Shown here piece by piece: positions 7,034-15,829 of a stretch of 64,000 bases of DNA (position 1 is the stretch's first letter; the number at the start of each line of letters is the position of its first letter). A program made the translations under genes and the position numbers. Origin of the DNA: a virus. The notes below the pieces were generated by a model, which was given only the letters and a program-made list of their open reading frames with translations, ran no database searches and was not told the DNA's origin. The stretch lies in IMG/VR virus record IMGVR_UViG_3300046697_000246, positions 1-64,000 of that record, one strand, 5' to 3'.

Positions 7034-9473
7034 CATCAAAGTGCTGAAGAAGCACGGCATCTCAAGCGGCGAGTATAAGAAATTATTCACCATGCCGCAG
7101 AAGCCACCTCGCGTTCAAAAGCTCATTGATCTCATCAGCAACCGTGTCAAGGACGGTTACACCCGAAATCTTACCGACTGGAAAAATTACGCCGCGATTG
7201 ATCTGGCGCATGACGCACCGTTCAATCAGACGACCGCAACCTTTGTCCGGCATCTGATGTCGCGAAAGTTGAAGGCCGAGGAATTGCTGGCCGAGATCGA
7301 AAAGTGGGGAATCAAGGAGGACGAACTATTTCTGACCGTCAAGACGAAGGGAGGCGAAACCTTGAAGGTGGTCAATCCGCCGATCTTCTTCCAAGTCCTC
7401 ATCCCGCTGGCGCGGGCATATTGTGCCGCTCGCATCGCCACGCTGTTCAACGAACGGAACCGGGTGCCACTACTGCCTTATCGCCCGTTGAAAAAAACCG
7501 CGCGCAACCGCGTCATCTGCGAGATCGTCACCGACCTTATCAATCGGATTTCAACTGATTACGGTTATGTGAACTATCTGGATCAGGCCATCAAGCAGAC
7601 TGTAAAATATGGCGTGGCGCTGTCATTTCCATGTGAGGAATGGCATTGCGAACGGCAGTTGCAGGGAGAGGATGAAGAAAAGGTGACAGTGAAAGAAGGG
7701 TTGCGCTACACCTTTCCGCATCCGACCCGGATGTTTTACGATTTGTATCATCCCCTGCCGAGCATCAACAGCGATTCTGGAATTGAATTCTGCGCCTATT
7801 GGGACGTGGTACCATTCAGCGAATTGCTTGACAATCGCAATTTTTGGAATCGCCGGTCAATTTCCTACGGCACCAACTGGTTTGACAACCCGCTGGCCGG
7901 AAATTATTTCAATGAATTTTACCCATGCCGCCTTCAATTCCCGATTTTGGGTGCGGGCGCGGATGCAAAGCGTCAGGACAAGGCGGCAATTTACAGCACA
8001 TCAGATCGGGACAAAGCGGTGTTCATAACGCGCTATTACATGAAGCTCCGCCCGCGCGACTGGGATTTGGGACGATATGAAGACGGGAAACTGGTTGATA
8101 CCTACGGCCATCCGGTGTGGCACCGTTTTTATCTTGCCGGAGATTCAACGGTTATCTGGGCCGAGCCATGCGCCTACAATCCAAACTGGTTCATGGGTTA
8201 CGACTACGATGCCCAGGCTGGCCGTCAAACAAGCCTTGGACTGGAAACGATTTCATGGCAGGACATTTTGGGAAACATCATCACCCAGATGTTTCTGACC
8301 TCGAAGCAAAATCTTGCCAACGTCATTTTCTACGACACGAACTTGGTGAACAAGACCGACATTGACGAGTTAAAAAATCTGGGAGAAGCCCGCTACCGAA
8401 GTTTGAATTTTCTGCCGTATGATTCAATGAAATCCGGGCGGGGCGGGTTTGATCCGCAGCGCGCATTCACGCCGGTTCAGTTGAATTACCGGACGATTCA
8501 GGACATGATGCAGATGATGGGAGCGGTGCTCGACATCATGGAGCGGGTGTTGCAGTTCACGGCGCAGGAAGTCGGGGCGACGGCAAAACATTATCAGTCC
8601 GCAAAAGAGGTCGAAACCACAAACGAATCATCTGATTCACGCGTGAATTACACGGGGGCCTCGATTGACAATGGCATTGATGCGTGGAAACAGCAACTCT
8701 ACACCGGGGCGCGCGCCTACATGGACGCCGATTTTGAATCAGAGGTTTCAATGGACATCCCCGACGTTGAAAAGGTCATCGAAGAATTGGGCTTCACCAT
8801 CACGGGACGGTCAAAGGACAAGATTTTTGTGAAGGGTGAAAAGCACAAGCTCGAATTGGATGAGTTTGCCCGCACGGGCAAGGATGACGAACCGCAGACT
8901 GACCAGCAGACAGCTCAAGCAATGTTCAATACCATCGGGATCATCGCCTCGCATCCTGAAATCTTCGCGCCGATTGGAGCCAAGCGCGTCATCAGCCTGC
9001 TTGAACAGGCCGCGAAGATGGCTGGCGCTGATGAGGACTTCAAACTTCCGGTGGAAACCCCGCCGACCGGCCAGCCTGTGCCCGGCCAGCCGCCGCAACC
9101 CGGCGCGCAACCGACTGGAGCACCGCCCGCGCCCGCCAGCCAGCCGCCGATGTCCCCAGTTCAGCAGGAAATCATGCCGCTGTTGCAGCAGTTGCAGCAA
9201 GCCATCCTGAAAACCGTTGAGGAAAAGATCGCTAAACCCGCCGCTGATGAGATGGTGAAGCAGGAGAAACAGATTCAACAGGGCGCACAGCAAATCCAGC
9301 AAATCGGCCAGCTTGTCCAGCAGCTTGAAGTGTTGCTCTCCAAACTCGCGCAGCCGCCGCCCGCACCGCCAGCGTTGCCTCCGCAAATGAATGCCCCCGG
9401 AACACCGACGCCAGTTCAGGCAGCATTGCCGCCGGATGGACAAATGCCACCGCCCGCAATGATTCCACGATGA
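7023..9473 (+). CDS. Portal protein (podovirus-like)
   Basis: 816 aa; forms the dodecameric ring through which DNA enters the capsid. The assignment rests on length, on the place between terminase and scaffold/capsid genes, and on a layout typical of large portals: a mixed alpha/beta body to about residue 560, a helical crown (YRTIQDMMQMMGAVLDIMERV near 500), and a Pro/Gln-rich C-terminal tail with a coiled-coil segment (about 690-780). The ATG at 7023 is chosen because the 53 upstream residues of the open frame are in a different style and overlap the small upstream gene. Homology to a named portal family was not tested. Confidence 0.75.
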   Translation: MSVDIKVLKKHGISSGEYKKLFTMPQKPPRVQKLIDLISNRVKDGYTRNLTDWKNYAAIDLAHDAPFNQTTATFVRHLMSRKLKAEELLAEIEKWGIKEDELFLTVKTKGGETLKVVNPPIFFQVLIPLARAYCAARIATLFNERNRVPLLPYRPLKKTARNRVICEIVTDLINRISTDYGYVNYLDQAIKQTVKYGVALSFPCEEWHCERQLQGEDEEKVTVKEGLRYTFPHPTRMFYDLYHPLPSINSDSGIEFCAYWDVVPFSELLDNRNFWNRRSISYGTNWFDNPLAGNYFNEFYPCRLQFPILGAGADAKRQDKAAIYSTSDRDKAVFITRYYMKLRPRDWDLGRYEDGKLVDTYGHPVWHRFYLAGDSTVIWAEPCAYNPNWFMGYDYDAQAGRQTSLGLETISWQDILGNIITQMFLTSKQNLANVIFYDTNLVNKTDIDELKNLGEARYRSLNFLPYDSMKSGRGGFDPQRAFTPVQLNYRTIQDMMQMMGAVLDIMERVLQFTAQEVGATAKHYQSAKEVETTNESSDSRVNYTGASIDNGIDAWKQQLYTGARAYMDADFESEVSMDIPDVEKVIEELGFTITGRSKDKIFVKGEKHKLELDEFARTGKDDEPQTDQQTAQAMFNTIGIIASHPEIFAPIGAKRVISLLEQAAKMAGADEDFKLPVETPPTGQPVPGQPPQPGAQPTGAPPAPASQPPMSPVQQEIMPLLQQLQQAILKTVEEKIAKPAADEMVKQEKQIQQGAQQIQQIGQLVQQLEVLLSKLAQPPPAPPALPPQMNAPGTPTPVQAALPPDGQMPPPAMIPR

Positions 9474-9757
9474 ACATTGAACTCAACGAAACGCCACTGG
9501 AAAAAGGATTGCAAGATTCCGTCGTCAACCTTTTTAGGCGAAGCGATTTTAAAACCCTTGAGCGCATCATCGAGGCCGAGGCCAAGAAATCCGCCTTTGC
9601 CGCAACCAACAAGGCGCTTGAATCTGGAAAATTTCCGAATTACACCGATGCGGCCAATGCCGAACTCGCCATCGCCATTCGCTATCAGACCGCGCTTGAA
9701 GTCCTGCAAGAACTGAAACAGCGCAAGGAAACCTTCACGCTCATCACTTCAAAATAA
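9470..9757 (+). CDS. Small helical virion-module protein, 95 aa
   Basis: A mostly helical, charged protein. It overlaps the portal stop by ATGA and precedes the scaffold-like gene. In comparable podovirus clusters this place is often held by a small assembly factor, but no motif confirms that. Confidence 0.6.
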   Translation: MNIELNETPLEKGLQDSVVNLFRRSDFKTLERIIEAEAKKSAFAATNKALESGKFPNYTDAANAELAIAIRYQTALEVLQELKQRKETFTLITSK

Positions 9758-9780
9758 ACCACCAACCACTCGGAAAAATT

Positions 9781-11190
9781 ATGGCAAAAGAAAAACCGAC
9801 AGACGAAAAAATCATCCCCCTCGTTCAACCAACACCCGAAGAAGTCAAAAAGGCCGGGGGCGAGAAGCCCGTTGAAAGCAAGGCGATTGACTCTTTCACT
9901 TCACGATTCATTCCCAGACCGCCCGGCGAGCAGCCGCTTGTCACGCCAAAGAAAAAGGAAGACAAGCCGGCAGTCAAGCCAAAGGCAAAGCCAGCGCCGG
10001 CGCACGCAGCAGCCTCACCGCCACCGGTTCCGTTGGGCGCGGATGAAATTGCGGAGGCGGCGGCGCGCGGTGTTGCGACTGCACTGGCCGAAACCAAATC
10101 AACCTTTACGCGCGAAACCCGTTTGGCTGATGAGGAAATAAAGAGAGTGGAGGAGTTGAGAAAATTACCAGCCGCCGAGCAGCGCCGCGTTTCGATCTTG
10201 ACTGAAATGGAGAAATCCAATCCCGATAAATACAAAGGCATGGCCGACCTTTACAAAAAATCACTGGCCAATCTTGTTGACTACGCGGCGAAATGGGAGA
10301 CCGAACACCCCGGCGAAACCTTCGACGAGGATGCCGAGGATCACAAGGAATGGATTGCTCAAAATGAGCAGGGTTTGGATTGGGACGATGACGATTACAC
10401 CGACGCCCTTGCCGAAATCAAAGTCCAAAAGGTTGTGGGCGATTCGCAGAAAAAGGACGATATGAAGGTGGCGGCGGCTGCGCGATTGCAGTCAGCAATG
10501 CCGGTCATTGCCGCCGAGCGCCTGGCTGCCGGACGTTCGTTTCTTTCCAAGATGGGCGAGGAATATGCGGCGATTGTCGGCGAAGACGGAGTTGTGAAGA
10601 AGGAAGTGTTCGACAAATTGAACGCCGAAGACCCGGTAAAAACCGAAATCATCATCAGTTCCGCCGACATGGTTGAGCGGCTTGTGGCCGAGAACCACGC
10701 ACTCTTTAACGGGCTGGTGCCGTTCAGCGGGCAGAACCCATTGCATCGTGACATCAGCAATTTCATTCTTCAAAAGGAGGCGCAGCTTTTGAAACTGCCC
10801 TCCGATCAACAGCAAAACAGCAAGGGACATCCATTCAAACCGGCGGCAGTATTTTGGAAGTTGTCCAAGGAACAGCAGGGGAAGTTCTGGACGTTCAACC
10901 AAAAGGATATTCAGGTGTTGCTCGTCAACGGCGTCTATCAGCAGGCGAAAAAACAAATCTCTGTCGAGGATGAAAAGTTTGCCAAGCGCGCAAAGGCACG
11001 CGGGATAAATCTGGAAACACCACTGGAAAAACCAACGGTTCAGTCCACGGTGAAGCCGGTTCCGGCGGATGAAGACGACAAACCGGAGACGCCAGATGTC
11101 CCGATTCAACCGCGAACTTCCAGCGGAAAAGCGCCGGAATCCACCGATTCACAGTCGAAATTCTTTAATAAATTCATCGCCAAAGCCTGA
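9781..11190 (+). CDS. Scaffold-like protein
   Basis: 469 aa, Lys/Glu/Ala/Pro-rich, with a disordered N-terminus (about residues 1-85, rich in PAPKPK), a long helical core and a Pro-rich region near the C-terminus, ending with a short basic helix. Composition, length and the place between portal and major capsid protein fit a capsid scaffolding protein that is removed during maturation. Two terminator-like hairpins follow. No catalytic protease motif is seen. Confidence 0.65.
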   Translation: MAKEKPTDEKIIPLVQPTPEEVKKAGGEKPVESKAIDSFTSRFIPRPPGEQPLVTPKKKEDKPAVKPKAKPAPAHAAASPPPVPLGADEIAEAAARGVATALAETKSTFTRETRLADEEIKRVEELRKLPAAEQRRVSILTEMEKSNPDKYKGMADLYKKSLANLVDYAAKWETEHPGETFDEDAEDHKEWIAQNEQGLDWDDDDYTDALAEIKVQKVVGDSQKKDDMKVAAAARLQSAMPVIAAERLAAGRSFLSKMGEEYAAIVGEDGVVKKEVFDKLNAEDPVKTEIIISSADMVERLVAENHALFNGLVPFSGQNPLHRDISNFILQKEAQLLKLPSDQQQNSKGHPFKPAAVFWKLSKEQQGKFWTFNQKDIQVLLVNGVYQQAKKQISVEDEKFAKRAKARGINLETPLEKPTVQSTVKPVPADEDDKPETPDVPIQPRTSSGKAPESTDSQSKFFNKFIAKA

Positions 11191-11248
11191 TTTCAGGCCG
11201 GTTTTTCAACAAGCCCGTTCGCAAAAGCGCGAACGGGTCTTTTCGTTT
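11185..11248 (+). terminator. Tandem terminators after the scaffold gene
   Basis: First a small stem GCCTGA-TT-TCAGGC spanning the stop codon and followed by CGGTTTTTC; then CCCGTTCGC (11214-11222) with GCGAACGGG (11229-11237), loop of 6, followed by TCTTTTCGTTTT. Together they would end or reduce transcription before the capsid gene. Confidence 0.75.
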
Positions 11249-11330
11249 TCAAGGTGGATTGAACCTAATGGAGCCTTTTATTTGCAAGGCAATATGGCCA
11301 TTTAGGTCGCGGAGTATTAAGCCCGATAGA

Positions 11331-11346
11331 ATGCCAAATATGGCAT
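11331..11346. promoter_or_regulatory. Palindromic operator, copy 1
   Basis: ATGCCAAATATGGCAT is a perfect 16-bp palindrome about 100 nt upstream of the major capsid gene. Two related TGCCA-N4-TGGCA sites lie at other promoters (27376-27389 and 36764-36777), so it is probably the site of a common regulator. A TTGACG further down (11390-11395) may be the -35 box of the capsid promoter, but its -10 box is weak. Confidence 0.55.
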
Positions 11347-11448
11347 CTTCAAAGAATGTGGAAAAATAATTCAACTTTCTTTCAGCAACCCTTGACGAAT
11401 TGAAAGATGCTGTTTGCGTAAAGTTTAACAATTGAACAACGAAAAATT

Positions 11449-13176
11449 ATGGCACTCGTAGCAAACAGTTTCTCGAAATGCGCTCCGGCGATTTCCACCA
11501 ACATCAGGCAATGCGGCAGCGTCACCATCTGTGATGCCGTTCCGCTCGAAGTCGGCGATCTCACCGATGTTTATATGAAATCGGGCAACTACCGCGTCAT
11601 GGAGGCGCTGTTGATGCACGACATGGAAATCAAGATGTGCGAGGCCGTCCAGAACGGGATGTATGATTTCCTGATGGCCAACAGGGTCAATCTGTCGAAA
11701 CGCATCAAGAGCGACAACATGAACAGCGGCCTCATCGAAATCGCGCCGTTCATCATGGCCCGCCAGTTCAGCCCGATCAACGATGAATACTGGATCGTCG
11801 GCAATGGCCGCGCCTCCGCCAGCAATTGGGTTGTCGAAGTCACTTCCTCGACGAACATCCCGATTGATCTCCGCCTGTTCCCCGCCGGCCGCCGCGTTTA
11901 CATTGACTCGATGACCAATGCCGGAACGAAGGCTTCGACGGCATGGGCGATTGTCAGCGCGGTTGACAATGGCGACGACACCGCCGATCTCACGCTCACT
12001 TCGCAGAACGCCAACTCCTTCCTCGACGCCGACAAACTGACCAGCCCGGTCAATGGCGTGATGACGATTGGCTCGAACAATGTCAGCGATTACGAGAAGT
12101 TCTGCAACGAAGACCCCTCCTACATCAACTGGAAGAACGTCCCCTTCTGGTTTGAAACCACGCGCACGAGCCTTTGCAAATCCTCGAACTACGACAAATG
12201 GCGCGCGTTGATTCTCGAAAACAACCCGCTCTTCCGGGAGTTCGGCGACTTGGATGACATCCAGCGCAACAAGCAGCTTGGCCGCTCTTTCCAAAAGAGC
12301 TTAGTCCACAACATCTTTTTCTCGAAACCTCTGCCGAACCAGAGCCTTTCGACCTACAACGACCTCGAAACCATTGACGCATTCGACGGCTCACAGTTCG
12401 GCCTCGGCGTTGACGGCGCGACCTGCCAGGGCAAGCGCGCGAACGTCGTCGGTGTTTACGAACAGTTGGCGGAGTGCGGCCAGATCGTTGACCTTCAAGG
12501 TGCCGGCCTTAACCTGCCCGCGCTGTTCCGGGCGCTCTACAACATTTCGCGTGTCCGCGAGGGCATTGGAAACAAGCCCGACACGATTGACATCTTCACC
12601 GACTCGGTGACTGCCGAGCGCATCAATCAGGCGATGATCAAGTATTACAGCGGCAAGTCGAACAACACTTTGCGGATGACGTTGAGCATTGACGACTCTG
12701 TGAAGTCGTTCAACACGCCCGTTGCTTCGCAGCCGAAGAACGCGGAGTTCGGTTTCCGCTACCGCGCGTATCCGTTGCAGTGGCCGGCGCTGACGATGAA
12801 CATCGTCACCCACTACTTCTTCGACGACTATTTGTCCGCTGGCGCCCGTGCTTACGGTGCGTCATCGAACATGGCGAGGGTGTTGTGGATACTTGACTTT
12901 GCCGGGATCTATCCGGGCATCCTCGCCACAAATAAAGTCATCGCCAAGACTGGCGACCTGAAAACGATGGCGTCTGTCAACTCGGATTACGCGTGCGTGA
13001 TGAAAGTTCCGACGCGCGAGCAGACGTTGACCTCCACCAGTTACACCGTGGTTGTCGAATGTCCCAAGAGCAATCTGATCATCGAGAACTGGGACTCCAC
13101 GGAGATCGAACCGCTGGTTGATAACGGTGCTGATTATCCGAGTGGCGGCACTACGACGACCACACCGCATCATTAA
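11449..13176 (+). CDS. Major capsid protein
   Basis: 575 aa; forms the head shell. The call rests on position (after portal and scaffold, own transcription unit bounded by terminators), on length, and on a body with no low-complexity tails except a short Thr/His end. The segment MYDFLMANRVNLSKRIKS and the long beta-rich C-terminal half fit an HK97-type capsid with an N-terminal arm, though no family signature can be named by eye. It is preceded by a 100-nt leader region with an operator-like palindrome. Confidence 0.7.
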   Translation: MALVANSFSKCAPAISTNIRQCGSVTICDAVPLEVGDLTDVYMKSGNYRVMEALLMHDMEIKMCEAVQNGMYDFLMANRVNLSKRIKSDNMNSGLIEIAPFIMARQFSPINDEYWIVGNGRASASNWVVEVTSSTNIPIDLRLFPAGRRVYIDSMTNAGTKASTAWAIVSAVDNGDDTADLTLTSQNANSFLDADKLTSPVNGVMTIGSNNVSDYEKFCNEDPSYINWKNVPFWFETTRTSLCKSSNYDKWRALILENNPLFREFGDLDDIQRNKQLGRSFQKSLVHNIFFSKPLPNQSLSTYNDLETIDAFDGSQFGLGVDGATCQGKRANVVGVYEQLAECGQIVDLQGAGLNLPALFRALYNISRVREGIGNKPDTIDIFTDSVTAERINQAMIKYYSGKSNNTLRMTLSIDDSVKSFNTPVASQPKNAEFGFRYRAYPLQWPALTMNIVTHYFFDDYLSAGARAYGASSNMARVLWILDFAGIYPGILATNKVIAKTGDLKTMASVNSDYACVMKVPTREQTLTSTSYTVVVECPKSNLIIENWDSTEIEPLVDNGADYPSGGTTTTTPHH

Positions 13177-13202
13177 GTTTTTCGCGTTGGTTTTGTCATC
13201 GG

Positions 13203-13231
13203 CGGCGCGGGGTGGTTCCCGCGCCGTTTTT
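13203..13231 (+). terminator. Terminator after the major capsid gene
   Basis: CGGCGCGGG (13203-13211), 6-nt loop, CCCGCGCCG (13218-13226), then TTTTTG. A perfect 9-bp GC-rich stem followed by a T-run is a standard factor-independent terminator. Confidence 0.85.
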
Positions 13232-13270
13232 GCTTGCAAATCGCGGCGTTAAGATTTACAGTGATGCGAC

Positions 13271-13735
13271 ATGAAACTTTTTTTCAAAAAAGAACTCTGC
13301 GCGAATAAATTCTTCGTTGACAATTCTCCCGTCCCATTCGAGTGTCAGCCATCCAACACCGGCGTCATCGCTTTGGATTCCGAGGCTGACGCAAAACTTG
13401 TCGCCGCGTTGGATGATGCGATTTCCAAACGCAAGGGCGGCATCGGTAAAATTGATGAGGCGACCTACGAAGCCATAAAAAAAAACAAGATCGGCAGAGT
13501 ATCCGCCGCCTTCTTGCCCAGTCAAAGGTTGCAAGTCCTCAAAGTCCCAAGCCCGTTCGGCAAGCCAAAGGACACCGCAGTTGTTGCGGCGGCTGAAAAT
13601 CCAGTTCATCAGCGAAGCCCCGCAAACAGTCCTGGTGAGGCGCTTGGTTCCACGGATCAAAGAGGGTCGTTCATCCCTCGCCGAGGCAAGGTGTTGAACG
13701 ACTCGGACAAGACAAAAGTTCCCGGCAACCCATGA
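13271..13735 (+). CDS. Hypothetical virion-module protein, 154 aa
   Basis: Short ordered N-terminal part (about residues 1-95), then a Pro/Lys-rich tail that looks disordered. It lies between the capsid protein and the adaptor, 3 nt before the latter. It may be a head-completion or decoration protein; this is from position only. Confidence 0.55.
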   Translation: MKLFFKKELCANKFFVDNSPVPFECQPSNTGVIALDSEADAKLVAALDDAISKRKGGIGKIDEATYEAIKKNKIGRVSAAFLPSQRLQVLKVPSPFGKPKDTAVVAAAENPVHQRSPANSPGEALGSTDQRGSFIPRRGKVLNDSDKTKVPGNP

Positions 13736-13738
13736 TAA

Positions 13739-15829
13739 ATGAGCGCCACTTTTGGAAAACTCAAATCAGATGTCCGGGCAATAATTTTTCCAAGCGGGGA
13801 AAGTTCAAATCTTATCGCCGCTCACGACAAGGCATTTGTTGACGCGCTGATTGACCTGCAAATTTTTGTTGAATGCCTTCAAACTGACAACACTTCACTT
13901 TTTCCGCAATGCTCCACGCTTTACAACTGTGGCATCACCGTGTTCGACGCGCCGCGTGGCCGGATTAAAAAAGTGTCAGTCATTGATTCGCAACGGTCGC
14001 CAGCGCCCAGCGGCGACATTTTGTTTTCAGGAACATTCAACCCTCAGATAACGGATGCGGCCAGAGGAATGTCAGACATCGGCACCATCGTCAATCCCGA
14101 TCTTTACATCATTGAAATTATCGGCCAAGGGACAAGGTGCTCCGGGAAAAAGGTGCCGCAATACTTCAACGTCAACATCCTTTACAAGTCCCCTTCAGGT
14201 GTGCAGACCGCAACCAATCGCGTGACGCTCAACGATTGCAACACAGACCAGACAATTCAGGCCAACATCGTGGCCAACTCTGATGTTTATGTTTCCATCG
14301 TTCCGGTCAATGTTCCCGTGAAAAACTCGCCGGGCGATGGCGGCGCGCAAATCACGGTGAATGTCCGGCAAAACATTGCCACGGACATCCTTACGTCGGT
14401 TGATGAATACTGCTCGGAAATTGAATACAAGCAGGTTGATCCGGCTTACGTTCAAAAATACTGGAATGAGACCCGGCACCGGAGATATTGTCCATCCATT
14501 CCATTTTTCTTCGGCTTGGATGCTGAACAAAGCGGGATGCGGAATTATCCGCCCGTGCCAACGGACGCCACGGTTCCCGCCGGGCTTGCCGTTTTGCCGA
14601 TGGGGTTTCATTATCCGCAATCCGACACGGACAAAAAGCATCGCGCGCGCTCCGGCGTGTGGGCGATTGAGCGCGGGAAAATCTATATCGCTCCGTGGAT
14701 TGACAGCACGGAAACCGTGCTGGTCAAGTGGGATGGCATCAAACGAATCTGGGCGGATGCCGACCCGGTTGACGACGACCCGCTGTTGACTGAGGCGGTT
14801 ACGGCGTTTGTCCGGCAAAACCACTACACCTATTGGGATCGGGATTACGAGGCGGCGCAGGTCGCGCAGGGAGCATACAACGAGGCGCGAGCCAAGCTCA
14901 TCCATGAATGCCGGGAAGAAACCCGGATACGCGGCGATGAGCCGAGTTTTGCCAGGGCGGTTTCCTCGGCAAATTCAGCCGGCGGCGGGGCGCTGTTCTA
15001 CAACAACGCGCAGACGGCCACGGCCAGTTGTTCGTCTGGTCAAACCGGAAATCCAGTTTCGGTGACGATTCCGGCAGGAACCGTTGCCAGTTCGCTTTCA
15101 CAGGCTGATGCCGACACACAGGCATTGGCGCAGGCGCAGCAGCAGGCAACGGCGCAGTTGAATTGCCAGTCACCACTGATAACCTATTACAACGCCGCGC
15201 AGAGTTTCACGGCGGTTTGCACGGGAGAAACCGGAGCGCCAAGTCCCACAGGAACACCAGTGACAGTCACAATTTCAGCCGGAGCAATTTCTTCGGTTGT
15301 CAGCCAAGACGATGCAAATGCTCTTGCGTTGGCGCAGGCCACCAGCGAAGCGACCGATCAACTGGTTTGCATCTGGCACAACAAGGCCGTCAGTTTCACG
15401 GCGTCCTGCCCATTGAATCCAAGCATCACCGCAGTAGGCACCACGCCCTCCGGAACCAGTTCATGCGACTCGACATTATCACAAGCGGAAGCCGACAATA
15501 ATGCACTGATTGCCGCGACCAATTCCGCAAATACAGCCCTTAATTGCGGCGGCGGGGTGCTTTATTTCAACACCCTCCAATCAGCAACTAAATTGGCTTT
15601 CTGTAAAGGCCCAGGAGTTTATGCCGGCTGCAATATGCAAGTCATGCTCCTTGTGCCGGCGGGAAGCTTTAATTCCCGCGTATCGCAAGCTGATGCAAAT
15701 CAACAGGCGATCAACTGGGCAAATGGCAGAATTTTAAGTGCCTGGCTTTCGGCCTGCATGAAGTATCCCCCAACTGGGATTTCAGTGTGTCCGCCAATCA
15801 CCATTCAATATCCCAATACGAGCGTATGA
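13739..15829 (+). CDS. Head-tail adaptor fused to DUF5977-like repeats
   Basis: 696 aa. Residues 1-400 suit a podovirus head-tail adaptor: they follow the capsid gene and end in helices with LLTEAVTAFVRQNHYTYW and AAQVAQGAYNEARAKL, a pattern typical of adaptor helices. Residues 420-675 are four Cys-bearing repeats of about 60 residues, each with Asn, paired Cys, a TIPAG-like strand and SQADADTQAL-like helix. This matches DUF5977, a repeat found in surface and fibre proteins, mainly of Bacteroidota. The fusion would place a display or adhesion arm on the neck. The next gene overlaps by ATGA. Confidence 0.65.
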   Translation: MSATFGKLKSDVRAIIFPSGESSNLIAAHDKAFVDALIDLQIFVECLQTDNTSLFPQCSTLYNCGITVFDAPRGRIKKVSVIDSQRSPAPSGDILFSGTFNPQITDAARGMSDIGTIVNPDLYIIEIIGQGTRCSGKKVPQYFNVNILYKSPSGVQTATNRVTLNDCNTDQTIQANIVANSDVYVSIVPVNVPVKNSPGDGGAQITVNVRQNIATDILTSVDEYCSEIEYKQVDPAYVQKYWNETRHRRYCPSIPFFFGLDAEQSGMRNYPPVPTDATVPAGLAVLPMGFHYPQSDTDKKHRARSGVWAIERGKIYIAPWIDSTETVLVKWDGIKRIWADADPVDDDPLLTEAVTAFVRQNHYTYWDRDYEAAQVAQGAYNEARAKLIHECREETRIRGDEPSFARAVSSANSAGGGALFYNNAQTATASCSSGQTGNPVSVTIPAGTVASSLSQADADTQALAQAQQQATAQLNCQSPLITYYNAAQSFTAVCTGETGAPSPTGTPVTVTISAGAISSVVSQDDANALALAQATSEATDQLVCIWHNKAVSFTASCPLNPSITAVGTTPSGTSSCDSTLSQAEADNNALIAATNSANTALNCGGGVLYFNTLQSATKLAFCKGPGVYAGCNMQVMLLVPAGSFNSRVSQADANQQAINWANGRILSAWLSACMKYPPTGISVCPPITIQYPNTSV

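Noticed and set aside
8811-9443. 210-codon minus-strand frame over the portal tail
   Set aside because: Leu/Arg-rich antisense of the Pro/Gln-rich portal C-terminus, without start context or family.
11425-12294. 289-codon minus-strand frame over the capsid gene
   Set aside because: Antisense of the major capsid gene, Arg/Val/Asp-rich in the way of mirrored codons; no promoter or domain.
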